Assembly: GCF_900114485.1 (NCBI RefSeq)
Contig: NZ_FOTF01000001.1
Coordinates: 264,739-328,738 of the forward strand
Direction: 5' to 3'
Origin: Loktanella salsilacus
GTDB lineage: Bacteria > Pseudomonadota > Alphaproteobacteria > Rhodobacterales > Rhodobacteraceae
DNA: 64,000 nt
Shown here: positions 11,591-18,105 of the stretch, piece after piece
How positions within the stretch are numbered: position 1 is the stretch's first letter
Layout: each line of letters opens with the position of its first letter
Notes under the pieces: model-generated
Seen by the model: the letters and a program-made list of their open reading frames with translations, nothing else
Database searches by the model: none
Told to the model about the DNA's origin: nothing
Made by a program: the position numbers and the translations under genes

Positions 11591-13375
11591 TCAGTTCGAG
11601 GTGAGTGTTACACTGGCAACGTCAGAGACTTCAATCTGTGGTCGCAGTCCAAGCAGCGGTGCGACGCGGCGGATCATTTCAGCAGCGACCGGCACGGCGG
11701 TCCAGCCAGCAGTGCGGCGTGGCTTGTCACCGGAATTCTCGCTCGGCTCGTCCAGCGTGACGATCAGCACATATTTGGGATCGTCGGCGGGAAAGACGCT
11801 GGCAAAGGTCGCGATGACCTTGTCGTCATAATAGCCGCCGCCGTTTTCCTTGGGCTTGTCAGCTGTGCCTGTCTTGCCGCCGACGCGGTAACCTTCGACA
11901 TCGCCCATGGATGCGGTGCCACGGGTCACGACCTGGCGCAGCATGGACCGGGCGCGCGCGCTGACCTCTGGACGCACGACGCGGGCACCTTGCTGGACCG
12001 TATCCGATTTCAGCAAGGTCGGCAGCACGCGGGTGCCGCCGTTCAGCAAGGACGAATAGGCGGCGGCCAGATGCAGCGGCGAGTCGGAAATACCGTGACC
12101 GAAGCTGATCGTCATGGTGCTGATTTCAGACCAGTTTTTCGGCAATAGCGGCGCACCAGAAGGTGCCTCTGACAGCTCGACCGGGGTCGCCTCTGCGAGG
12201 CCCAGCGAGGTTAGGAATGCACGCTGACGTTCGCCGCCGATCTGCATGGCGATGCGGCCCGTGCCCACGTTCGAGGATTCGACGATGATATCGGTCGCGG
12301 ACATGCTGGGCGGCAAATAGTGGCTGTCGCGGATGCGGAACCGGCCCCAAGTCAGCGGGCCTTTGGTGTCGATCATCGTGTCGGGGTTCAGCAACCCCAG
12401 TTCCATCGCCTGCGCGACGGCAAAGATTTTGAAGGTCGAGCCAAGCTCGTAAACGCCCTGCACCGCGCGGTTAAACAGCGGGCTGTCGGACTGATCGCCG
12501 GTCAGCAAAACCTGCGGGCGGTTGTTGGGATCAAAGTCGGGCAAGGACGCCATGGCGATGATTTCGCCGGTGTGGATGTCCATCAGGACCGATGCCGCGC
12601 CTTTGGCGTTCAGCAACTTCATGCCGCCATCAAGCACTTCTTCGGTCGCGGCCTGCACGCTAAGGTCCAGCGACAGTTGCAGCGGTTTGCCTTCGTTCGC
12701 GGGATCGCGCAGCAAGCTGTCGAAGTTACGCTCGATCCCGGCGACACCGATGACTTCGGCGCTGGCGACGTCTTCGCGGCCATAGCTGGCCCCGCCAAGG
12801 ATGTGGGACGCGATGGGGCCGTTGGGATAAAGCCGCATTTCGCGCGGGCCGAACAGCAGCGCGGGGCTGCCGATGTCGTGGACCTGCTGCATCTGTTCGG
12901 GGGACAACTGTCTGCGAATCCAAACGAATTTACGCTTGCCGGTGAAATCCTTGATCAGGCGTTCTTCGTCGAGTTCCGGGAAAATTGCCTTCAGCTCGCT
13001 TGCGGCGCGCAGCGGGTCGATCATGTGCTGCGGCTGGGCGTACAGCGAGTGTGTCTCGAGGTTGGTGGCAAGGATGCGGCCATTGCGGTCGACGATATCA
13101 GCGCGCTGGCCGATGATCGGGTTGCCCGTCGCGGCGGTGCGCGGCTCTTCTGGGGCAGAGTTCGCGATGGTGCCCATCCGCAGGCCGATGGTCAGGAAAG
13201 CGACGGCAAAGAAGGCCCCCAGCACCAAAAGGCGCCCTTCGGCGCGGGCGCGGGATTTGTCGGCAATCGCTTCGTGGCGCAGGCGCAGGTTTTCGGCGGC
13301 AATCGCGCCGGGATCTTCGCCGCGTTCACGGGCTTTAAGGATACGGGCCAGCGGGCGAAGCGGTGTGCGGATCAT
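11591..13375 (-). CDS. ftsI: Septal peptidoglycan transpeptidase FtsI (PBP3)
   Basis: Division-specific D,D-transpeptidase anchored by one N-terminal helix (LLVLGAFFAVAFLTIGL, about residues 49-65). The periplasmic part has the dimerisation domain (QRADIVDRNGRILATNLET) and the three penicillin-binding motifs: SxxK in LGSTFKIF, SxN in ESSNVGT and KTG in GGKTGTAD. The length of 594 residues is typical. The start overlaps the ftsL stop as ATGA. The N-terminal cytoplasmic region of about 45 residues is charged and Arg-rich. Confidence 0.96.
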   Translation of the reverse strand: MIRTPLRPLARILKARERGEDPGAIAAENLRLRHEAIADKSRARAEGRLLVLGAFFAVAFLTIGLRMGTIANSAPEEPRTAATGNPIIGQRADIVDRNGRILATNLETHSLYAQPQHMIDPLRAASELKAIFPELDEERLIKDFTGKRKFVWIRRQLSPEQMQQVHDIGSPALLFGPREMRLYPNGPIASHILGGASYGREDVASAEVIGVAGIERNFDSLLRDPANEGKPLQLSLDLSVQAATEEVLDGGMKLLNAKGAASVLMDIHTGEIIAMASLPDFDPNNRPQVLLTGDQSDSPLFNRAVQGVYELGSTFKIFAVAQAMELGLLNPDTMIDTKGPLTWGRFRIRDSHYLPPSMSATDIIVESSNVGTGRIAMQIGGERQRAFLTSLGLAEATPVELSEAPSGAPLLPKNWSEISTMTISFGHGISDSPLHLAAAYSSLLNGGTRVLPTLLKSDTVQQGARVVRPEVSARARSMLRQVVTRGTASMGDVEGYRVGGKTGTADKPKENGGGYYDDKVIATFASVFPADDPKYVLIVTLDEPSENSGDKPRRTAGWTAVPVAAEMIRRVAPLLGLRPQIEVSDVASVTLTSN

Positions 13376-13734
13376 AGCGGGTCCTCGCCGCCACCCGGGG
13401 TGACGGATCTAATGTCGATGGGATCGGTGATGGGCAGAATATCGGGCAGCGGATAAACGATGGATTCGATGTTGCCGAAGGCCTCTGGCCCCAGTGGCAG
13501 CAAGCCAAGGCGGTCAAAGTTAATCTCGGCCAGATCAATCAGGCGGTCCGGACGGTTCAGATAGGCCCATTCGGCCCGCAGCATCCCCAGCCGTTCATGC
13601 GCATCACCAATCTGCGCGTGCAGACGGCGCACGTCCTTGATGGCTTGCTGCGTGGCGTAGTTTTCCTGGTAGGCCCAGAACGCCAGCCCCATGACGGAAA
13701 GCGCCGCCATCAGATACATCACGGCTCGCATCAT
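13372..13734 (-). CDS. ftsL: Cell division protein FtsL
   Basis: Small bitopic division protein of 120 residues. A single N-terminal helix ([20 protein letters not shown]) is followed by a probable coiled coil from about residues 30 to 65, as expected for the partner of FtsB and FtsQ. Sequence conservation of FtsL is weak, so the call rests on size, topology and position between rsmH and ftsI. Both ends overlap neighbours by four bases (ATGA), indicating coupled translation. Confidence 0.85.
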   Translation of the reverse strand: MMRAVMYLMAALSVMGLAFWAYQENYATQQAIKDVRRLHAQIGDAHERLGMLRAEWAYLNRPDRLIDLAEINFDRLGLLPLGPEAFGNIESIVYPLPDILPITDPIDIRSVTPGGGEDPL

Positions 13735-14696
13735 TGCGCGTCACCCTTCATCATCGGCATCCCCATGTCCTTGCGATCCATCGGCTGCGCAGGCGCATCG
13801 GTGCGGATCGCGACCCGCAGCTTGGCCGAACGCGACCGCGGGTTCATCGCGACTTCATCTTTGTCCGCCACAATCGCCTTGCGCGTCTTTTGCGTAAAGG
13901 CGGGCACGACGGTGTCCAGCACTGGCGCATAGCGGTTCGCATTGGGCGTTGTCGCGCTGCGGGTCTGGATGAAACGTTTCGCCATCCGGTCCTCGACCGA
14001 ATGGAATGTCACGACGGCCAGTTGCCCGCCGGGGGCCAGCGCACGTTCAGCCGCTTCCATGCCGGTAGCAAGTTCGCCGTATTCGTCGTTCACCGCGATA
14101 CGCAGCGCCTGAAAGGTGCGCGTGGCGGGGTGGGATTGGTTCGGCTTGGGGCGCGGCAAGCAGGATTCCACGATCCGGGCCAGCTGCGCTGTCGTCGTCA
14201 CGGGACGGGCTGCGACGATGGCTTTTGCGATGCGGCGGCTGGCACGCTCTTCACCGTAAAGATAAATGATATCAGCGATTTCCGCCTCGTCCTTCATGTT
14301 GACAAGGTCGGCGGCAGAAAAGCCGGATTGCGACATCCGCATATCCAGCGGCCCGTCGCGCATGAAGGAAAAGCCGCGCTCTGCCAGATCAAGCTGCATA
14401 GAGCTGACACCAAGGTCCAGCACGACGCCGTCAAGGTTCTGCGCGTATTCGTCCAGCTTGGAAAAGGTGCCGGCGACAGGCACGATCCGGTCGCCGTAGT
14501 CGCCGATCCAGTCCTGCGCCATCTCGAACGCGAGCGGGTCACGGTCGACGGCGATGACACGTTCAGCGCCCGCATCCAGCAGACGGCGGGTATAGCCCCC
14601 TGCCCCAAATGTACCGTCCAGCCACGTGCCATGAATCGGCGCGCATGCGTCGAGGATCGCATTGATCAGGACGGGAATGTGGGGTGCATCTGACAT
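13731..14696 (-). CDS. rsmH: 16S rRNA m4C1402 methyltransferase RsmH
   Basis: S-adenosylmethionine-dependent enzyme that N4-methylates C1402 of 16S rRNA. The 321-residue protein begins with [15 protein letters not shown] and has the SAM-binding loop [14 protein letters not shown], the acidic [23 protein letters not shown], and the C-terminal [15 protein letters not shown]. It lies nine bases after mraZ and overlaps ftsL, as in most dcw clusters. Confidence 0.96.
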   Translation of the reverse strand: MSDAPHIPVLINAILDACAPIHGTWLDGTFGAGGYTRRLLDAGAERVIAVDRDPLAFEMAQDWIGDYGDRIVPVAGTFSKLDEYAQNLDGVVLDLGVSSMQLDLAERGFSFMRDGPLDMRMSQSGFSAADLVNMKDEAEIADIIYLYGEERASRRIAKAIVAARPVTTTAQLARIVESCLPRPKPNQSHPATRTFQALRIAVNDEYGELATGMEAAERALAPGGQLAVVTFHSVEDRMAKRFIQTRSATTPNANRYAPVLDTVVPAFTQKTRKAIVADKDEVAMNPRSRSAKLRVAIRTDAPAQPMDRKDMGMPMMKGDAQ

Positions 14697-14705
14697 GGTG
14701 GATCC

Positions 14706-15197
14706 TTACGGCACGAGGCTCATCGGGTCGAAATCTTCGCCCATTTCGTCCAACCACTCATCAAGCGGTTCGTCAACGTCGGCCTCGAAGCTTTCAAGCT
14801 TCCAGATCTGAAAATATTCACCAAGACCCATGAAAGACAGCTCGCCCTCGACGACGCCCAGCTTTTCGCGCAGGCGCAGGGCCAGCACGACGCGGCCGTC
14901 TTTGTCGATGGTCAGGTCTTCTGAATAACCCATGTACAGCTTGCGCAGCTTGTTCTTGTTGGGGTCGCTGTCGGGCATCGCCATGATGCGGCCGATCTTG
15001 GCGTCATAGGCCTCGACCGTCAGCACTTGCAGGCTTTCGCCAAGGTGTTTGCCGTAAAGGATTTTGGCGGTCATGGGTTGGTCGGGGGTCCAGGCCGGGT
15101 CGCCCGCTTCGATCACGCGTCGAAATTTCGCCGGGATCGACATGCGACCCTTGGCGTCTACTTTCGACTGGTATGTGCTCGTAAACGAGAGGTTCAA
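14706..15197 (-). CDS. mraZ: MraZ, AbrB-like regulator of the dcw cluster
   Basis: DNA-binding protein that in Escherichia coli binds the promoter of its own operon. The 163-residue product has two SpoVT/AbrB-like swapped-hairpin domains: YQSKVDAKGRMSIPAKFRRV near the N-terminus and SEDLTIDKDGRVVLALRLRE near residue 90. The C-terminal tail is acidic. The start is a TTG at 15197-15195 with a GAAGG site seven bases upstream; no ATG precedes the first domain in frame. It opens the dcw cluster, so the upstream gap should hold its promoter and operator. Confidence 0.9.
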   Translation of the reverse strand: MNLSFTSTYQSKVDAKGRMSIPAKFRRVIEAGDPAWTPDQPMTAKILYGKHLGESLQVLTVEAYDAKIGRIMAMPDSDPNKNKLRKLYMGYSEDLTIDKDGRVVLALRLREKLGVVEGELSFMGLGEYFQIWKLESFEADVDEPLDEWLDEMGEDFDPMSLVP

Positions 15198-15250
15198 CCT
15201 GTAGCCTTCTGATTGCCCGTCCCCCGAAAATCTGTCTTAGATGTGAAAAC

Positions 15251-15284
15251 GGCGGATTGAGAAGCTGCCACTACTCAACCCGCC
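15251..15284. promoter_or_regulatory. Hairpin in the mraZ leader
   Basis: GGCGGATTGAG at 15251-15261 pairs with CTCAACCCGCC at 15274-15284 over 11 bp including one G-U, with a 12-base loop. It lies about 55 bases upstream of the mraZ start. No clear U-run follows on the minus strand (GTTTTC only), so it may be an attenuator-like or mRNA-stabilising structure, not a full terminator. The fold is drawn by hand. Confidence 0.4.
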
Positions 15285-15513
15285 ATCTTCTGCCCTGAAA
15301 GGGCTGGACCGACTGCGCGCACCACCTGGGGGGATGTCTGCTCGCTCGCGCGCCGGATCGCTTTATTGGGTAAAAACGAGGCCTGTATGAAACCTGACAT
15401 TTTGCCGGTGGGGTTCTTGAGATGCCCCTTGTTTGTCTGCCCGTCGTTACCGTGACACTGTTTTGGCAGACGCTTCCGGCTGCGGCAATGACTAATTTGG
15501 GATTGCTGTGAAC

Positions 15514-15541
15514 TTCACGGGAAACCGGGGGTTTTCACGGG
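15514..15541. repeat. TTCACGGG direct repeat upstream of mraZ
   Basis: The octamer TTCACGGG occurs at 15514-15521 and 15534-15541, exactly 20 bases apart, which is close to two helical turns. Between them is a G-run (ACCGGGGG). MraZ of Escherichia coli binds repeated TGGG-type boxes with regular spacing, so this could be an operator for MraZ or another factor. That assignment is inference. It lies about 320 bases upstream of mraZ. Confidence 0.35.
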
Positions 15542-15556
15542 TCTGTGATTCGGAAG

Positions 15557-15622
15557 TTATCCACAGACCCCCGCCGCCATCTTGCGTACCTGTGGATAAA
15601 AATCCCTACATCTTGTGGAAAT
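15557..15622. promoter_or_regulatory. Cluster of DnaA-box-like sites
   Basis: TTATCCACA at 15557-15565 on the plus strand and its inverse TGTGGATAA at 15591-15599 both match the DnaA box consensus TTWTNCACA perfectly. A third, TGTGGAAAT at 15614-15622, has one mismatch (ATTTCCACA on the minus strand). An A/T-richer stretch follows to about 15730. The cluster sits between the apbC 3' end and the mraZ promoter region. It may mean DnaA control of the dcw cluster; an origin is a less likely reading. Confidence 0.45.
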
Positions 15623-15759
15623 ATTAACCGTGGTGCGGGGTTCACAAAAACCCCAAAAAAGTTTCGGGACCCGTCCGAGTCGCGCAAAACCAGTGACCGT
15701 CAAGACGCAGTCAATCCTAAAAAATAACTAAGTCTGCGGAAATTTGAGGCCCAGAAAGA

Positions 15760-15793
15760 AGAATCGGACCGCCCTTTGGGGCGATCCGATTCT
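15760..15793 (-). terminator. Rho-independent terminator of apbC
   Basis: AGAATCGGA at 15760-15768 pairs with TCCGATTCT at 15785-15793, with a further inner stem (CGCCC with GGGCG) around TTTGG. On the minus strand the hairpin is followed by a T-rich stretch (TCTTTCT). It begins 49 bases after the apbC stop. Confidence 0.75.
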
Positions 15794-15841
15794 AAGTTCA
15801 CAGAGATTCCATGCCAGCCCGCGGGCCGGGGATTCGGACGG

Positions 15842-16915
15842 TTAGGCCATCCCGCCGTCAATGAACCGCTGGGCAAGCTCGGCATAGGCCTGCGCCACCG
15901 GGCCGTCGCCCAAAGCGATCGGCGTGCCCGCATCCCCTGACAGACGGGTATCCAGATCAATCGGCAACGCGCCCAGGAATGGTACGCCCAGACGCTCTGC
16001 TTCATGGCTGACACCGCCATGACCAAAGATCTGCGTCTCTTCCCCGCAATGCGGGCAATAGAAGGTAGACATATTCTCGATCAGACCCAGCAGCGGCGTA
16101 TTGAGTGTCTTAAACATATCGATGGCTTTACGCGCATCCAGCAGCGCGACGTCTTGCGGTGTGCTGACGATGACGGCCCCGGTGACGCTGGTCTTTTGGC
16201 ACAGGGTCAGCTGCACATCCCCCGTCCCCGGCGGCAGGTCTATAATAAGGACGTCAAGTTCGCCCCATTCGACCTGCGTCAACATCTGCTGCAATGCGCC
16301 CATTAACATAGGGCCGCGCCAGACGACGGCTTTGTCCGGGTCCACCATCAGACCAATCGACATCATGGTGACGCCGTGGGCATGCAGCGGAATGATCGTC
16401 TTGCCGTCCGGGCTCGCGGGCCGTTTGCTGACGCCCATCATGCGCGGCTGGCTAGGACCGTATATATCCGCATCAAGCAGACCGACGCGCCGCCCCTTCT
16501 TGGCCAGCGCCACCGCTAGGTTAGAAGACACGGTCGATTTACCAACCCCGCCCTTGCCCGATCCAATCGCTAAGATGCGATCAACGCCGACCACCGGCGC
16601 AGGGCCGGCCTGCGGTGTGGGGTGACGGCCAATCTTTAGGCTGGGCGGCTCGGGCTTGGGCGCAGGCGCGCTATGCGCTGTCAACACAGCCGAGACAGTC
16701 TGACCGGGCGCAAGCGCCTGTACCGCGGCGACCGCAGCTTGGCGCACAGGCTCTAGCGTGGCGGCGGTGGCAGAATCAGGGGCTTCGATGACAAAGCGGA
16801 CCGTATCTGCGTCAATCTGAATGGCACGGACCATATCGCTGGCCCCCAAAGTGCCACCGTCCGGCAGCGAAATCCCTGCAACAGCGGCCAAAATATCGTC
16901 CCGGGACGTCGGCAT
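15842..16915 (-). CDS. apbC: Mrp/ApbC-type P-loop iron-sulfur carrier
   Basis: ATPase proposed to carry and deliver Fe-S clusters to apoproteins in the cytoplasm. The 357-residue protein has an N-terminal MIP18-like domain (about 1-80, LPDGGTLGASDMVRAIQID), a Pro-rich linker, then the deviant Walker A GSGKGGVGKSTVSSNLAVAL near residue 115. The C-terminal CPHCGE motif supplies the paired cysteines that bind the bridging cluster. I chose the ATG at 16915 because AAGGA lies eight to nine bases upstream; the ATG at 16921 is only four bases from it. Confidence 0.93.
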   Translation of the reverse strand: MPTSRDDILAAVAGISLPDGGTLGASDMVRAIQIDADTVRFVIEAPDSATAATLEPVRQAAVAAVQALAPGQTVSAVLTAHSAPAPKPEPPSLKIGRHPTPQAGPAPVVGVDRILAIGSGKGGVGKSTVSSNLAVALAKKGRRVGLLDADIYGPSQPRMMGVSKRPASPDGKTIIPLHAHGVTMMSIGLMVDPDKAVVWRGPMLMGALQQMLTQVEWGELDVLIIDLPPGTGDVQLTLCQKTSVTGAVIVSTPQDVALLDARKAIDMFKTLNTPLLGLIENMSTFYCPHCGEETQIFGHGGVSHEAERLGVPFLGALPIDLDTRLSGDAGTPIALGDGPVAQAYAELAQRFIDGGMA

Positions 16916-17090
16916 TTTCATATTTCCTTCATAGTGCATGGCGTTTGCGGCACCCTGTGATGCCGGGCCCAAACCCGCAACCCCCTATTTCACAAGGGCG
17001 CGCGCAGGTTTTGCCCAATGATTGAGCGGCGTAAAAACTGTCCTAGGGTAACGTTGCATTTGCTGCATAGCGGCATTGCCAACACGTCCA

Positions 17091-17118
17091 TTGTGCAGGT
17101 GCAGCATCTTCCTACATA
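17091..17118 (+). promoter_or_regulatory. Candidate promoter of the DUF1127-hairpin RNA locus
   Basis: TTGTGC at 17091-17096 and TACATA at 17113-17118 are separated by 16 bases and lie about 58 bases upstream of the DUF1127 start. In Rhodobacter sphaeroides the corresponding locus is driven by the heat-shock-type sigma factors RpoHI/RpoHII. The -10 region CCTACAT would be compatible with that but is not decisive. Confidence 0.35.
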
Positions 17119-17175
17119 ACCATCACAAGCAGAACGACAGACACTGCACCGAAATTTAAGACGACGAAGGTAGAG

Positions 17176-17376
17176 ATGAACATGGCATACGCAAACGCAA
17201 CACAGACAGCAGCACCCGGCCTGATGGCACGCATGATCGCAGCAATGGCAGCACGTAAAGTGTACCGGACAACGATGACTGAACTGCAGTCGCTCGACAA
17301 CCGCGATCTGGCCGATCTGGGCATCTCCCGCTCGATGATCCGCGCCATCGCTTATGAAGCCGCTTACGGCAAGTAA
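17176..17376 (+). CDS. DUF1127 small protein, CcaF1-like
   Basis: The 66-residue protein ends with the DUF1127 signature: TMTELQSLDNRDLADLGISR, then IRAIAYEAAYGK. The N-terminal part is Ala/Met-rich and basic. An AAGG site precedes the ATG at 17176; a second ATG at 17182 is possible. In Rhodobacter sphaeroides the DUF1127 protein CcaF1 (RSP_6037) is encoded directly before the stress-induced CcsR small RNAs and affects their processing as an RNA-binding protein. The same order is seen here, with hairpin RNAs starting 14 bases after the stop, so a matching role is a reasonable inference. Confidence 0.88.
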   Translation: MNMAYANATQTAAPGLMARMIAAMAARKVYRTTMTELQSLDNRDLADLGISRSMIRAIAYEAAYGK

Positions 17377-17389
17377 TTCAGTTCGGAAC

Positions 17390-17499
17390 CGGTCAACCTC
17401 CTCCCTGACCGTTTCTGACCCGCGCCGCCGCAACCTCCTCCCTGCGGTGGGCGCGCAAAACAAAACGGCGACCCGACCTCCTCCCCGGGTCGCCGTTTT
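17390..17499 (+). ncRNA. CcsR-like hairpin RNAs, unit I (hairpins 1-3)
   Basis: Three stem-loops, each with the loop ACCTCCTCCC. Hairpin 1: stem 17390-17395 with 17406-17411, motif CCTCCTCCC at 17397-17405. Hairpin 2: stem CCGCA 17428-17432 with TGCGG 17443-17447, plus outer CGCGC 17421-17425 with GCGCG 17451-17455, motif 17434-17442. Hairpin 3: a perfect 14-bp stem 17462-17475 with 17486-17499, motif 17477-17485, terminator-like. The CUCCUCCC loop is the hallmark of CcsR RNAs of Rhodobacter and of the alphaproteobacterial cuckoo RNAs. The RNAs are probably cut from the DUF1127 transcript. Confidence 0.88.
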
Positions 17500-17503
17500 G
17501 AAA
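17462..17503 (+). terminator. Internal terminator-like hairpin carrying the RNA motif (hairpin 3)
   Basis: AAAACGGCGACCCG pairs perfectly with CGGGTCGCCGTTTT around the loop ACCTCCTCCC. The stem ends in TTTT and GAAACC follows, so the free U-tract is short and read-through is likely. It could end a first RNA unit or mark a processed 3' end. No strong sigma-70 promoter is visible between it and hairpin 4. Confidence 0.6.
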
Positions 17504-17525
17504 CCAGTTTAAGAAATATGGGAAC

Positions 17526-17675
17526 CTGCACCTCCTCCCGCAGTTACCTATATGATCCGAAGGGCGCCAACCTCCTCCCTGGCAAGCTTTGGAAAATACC
17601 GGACGGCCCGCAACCTCCTCCCTGCGGCGCGGTCCACCCAGATCGGTGGTGGTCACCTCCTCCCGGCCACCACCG
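17526..17675 (+). ncRNA. CcsR-like hairpin RNAs, module 1 (hairpins 4-7)
   Basis: Four stem-loops with the loop ACCTCCTCCC. Hairpin 4: CTGC 17526-17529 with GCAG 17540-17543, motif 17531-17539. Hairpin 5: GCCA 17566-17569 with TGGC 17580-17583, motif 17571-17579. Hairpin 6: CCGCA 17608-17612 with TGCGG 17623-17627 and outer GGAC 17601-17604 with GTCC 17632-17635, motif 17614-17622. Hairpin 7: an 11-bp stem 17644-17654 with 17665-17675 including one U-G, motif 17656-17664. The same order of stem types recurs in module 2. Confidence 0.85.
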
Positions 17676-17692
17676 ACAGGATATTCAGATCG

Positions 17693-17853
17693 GAACGCTG
17701 CACCTCCTCCCGCGGCAGTTCTGACAGGCCCCCTGGCCACCAACCTCCTCCCTGGTTGGCCTTGGGGTTTACGACCCGGACGGCCCGCAACCTCCTCCCT
17801 GCGGCGCAGTCCAATACAGATCGGTGGCGGTCACCTCCTCCCGGCCGCCACCG
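17693..17853 (+). ncRNA. CcsR-like hairpin RNAs, module 2 (hairpins 8-11)
   Basis: Four stem-loops that repeat module 1 about 172-178 bases downstream. Hairpin 8: 17697-17701 with 17712-17716, outer GAAC 17693-17696 with GTTC 17718-17721, motif 17703-17711. Hairpin 9: 17735-17742 with 17753-17761 (one bulge), motif 17744-17752. Hairpin 10: CCGCA 17785-17789 with TGCGG 17800-17804, outer GGAC 17778-17781 with GTCC 17809-17812, motif 17791-17799. Hairpin 11: 17822-17832 with 17843-17853, motif 17834-17842. Hairpin 11 differs from 7 by matched changes on both stem sides (GGTGGCGG with CCGCCACC against GGTGGTGG with CCACCACC). Confidence 0.85.
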
Positions 17854-17866
17854 ATTTGACCCCATA

Positions 17867-18020
17867 CGGGCGCTGCACCTCCTCCCGCAGCCACCCCGGA
17901 TAGCCTGACGCCGCAACCTCCTCCCTGCGGCTAGGGCGAAAGATGCGGCTCTGACCTCCTCCCCAGAGCTCACATCCCAGATCAAGGCGATGCGCACCTC
18001 CTCCCGCGCATCGCCTTTTT
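17867..18020 (+). ncRNA. CcsR-like hairpin RNAs, module 3 (hairpins 12-15)
   Basis: Hairpin 12: GCTGC 17872-17876 with GCAGC 17887-17891, outer CGGG 17867-17870 with CCCG 17895-17898, motif 17878-17886. Hairpin 13: 17910-17915 with 17926-17931, motif 17917-17925. Hairpin 14: 17947-17953 with 17964-17970, including a G-U, motif 17955-17963. Hairpin 15: 12-bp stem 17984-17995 with 18006-18017, motif 17997-18005, followed by a T-run. Hairpins 12 and 13 resemble types seen in modules 1 and 2, while 14 and 15 are different, so the third repeat has diverged or ends in its own terminator unit. Confidence 0.83.
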
Positions 18021-18028
18021 GGTTTTTT
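17984..18028 (+). terminator. Rho-independent terminator of the hairpin RNA array (hairpin 15)
   Basis: AAGGCGATGCGC pairs perfectly with GCGCATCGCCTT around ACCTCCTCCC, followed by TTT, GG and a run of six T. It should end the whole DUF1127-hairpin transcript before the LysE gene. The regulatory motif is placed in the terminator loop itself, as in hairpin 3. Confidence 0.88.
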
Positions 18029-18105
18029 GGGGGATGCTCAGCAGCGATTGTAATCAGCACAATATATCAGGTGTCGCCCTGCGGGTTTGACGTTAACCCG
18101 GGCGG

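Larger units (their letters stand above)
15198..15841. other. 640-base intergenic region between mraZ and apbC
   Basis: No convincing gene is present. A 60-codon plus-strand frame at 15545-15727 lies over the DnaA-box-like sites, has no ribosome site and is not protein-like. I looked for RNase P RNA on both strands and did not find its conserved core. The region holds the mraZ leader hairpin, the TTCACGGG direct repeat, the DnaA-box-like cluster and the apbC terminator, each listed separately. Confidence 0.6.
17397..18005 (+). repeat. Fifteen copies of CCTCCTCCC at 37-54-base spacing
   Basis: Motif starts are 17397, 17434, 17477, 17531, 17571, 17614, 17656, 17703, 17744, 17791, 17834, 17878, 17917, 17955 and 17997. 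All are on the plus strand, all are preceded by A, and each sits in a 10-base loop closed by a stem. The spacing is regular. Hairpins 4-7 and 8-11 form a tandem duplication with a period of about 175 bases. The sequence between motifs is not conserved except as paired stems. Confidence 0.93.

Noticed and set aside
15545..15727. Sixty-codon plus-strand frame between mraZ and apbC
   Set aside because: No ribosome site, product not protein-like, and it overlies the DnaA-box-like sites.
15557..15730. Chromosomal replication origin
   Set aside because: Only two perfect boxes and one near-match are present, no dnaA, hemE or parAB genes are near, and no clear unwinding element is visible. A regulatory role is simpler.
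15198..15841. RNase P RNA gene upstream of mraZ
   Set aside because: I looked on both strands for the conserved core and the matching 3' domain and did not find them.
17390..18020. CRISPR-like regular repeat array
   Set aside because: The nine-base motif is too short for a CRISPR repeat, each copy lies in a hairpin loop with its own stem, and there are no spacers or cas genes. The DUF1127 context fits CcsR-type RNAs.
17393..18060. Protein-coding frames across the hairpin array on both strands (for example 17552-17908 plus, 17653-18060 minus)
   Set aside because: They encode monotone Pro/Arg/Ser-rich strings made by the repeats, have no ribosome sites, and are contradicted by compensated stem changes.
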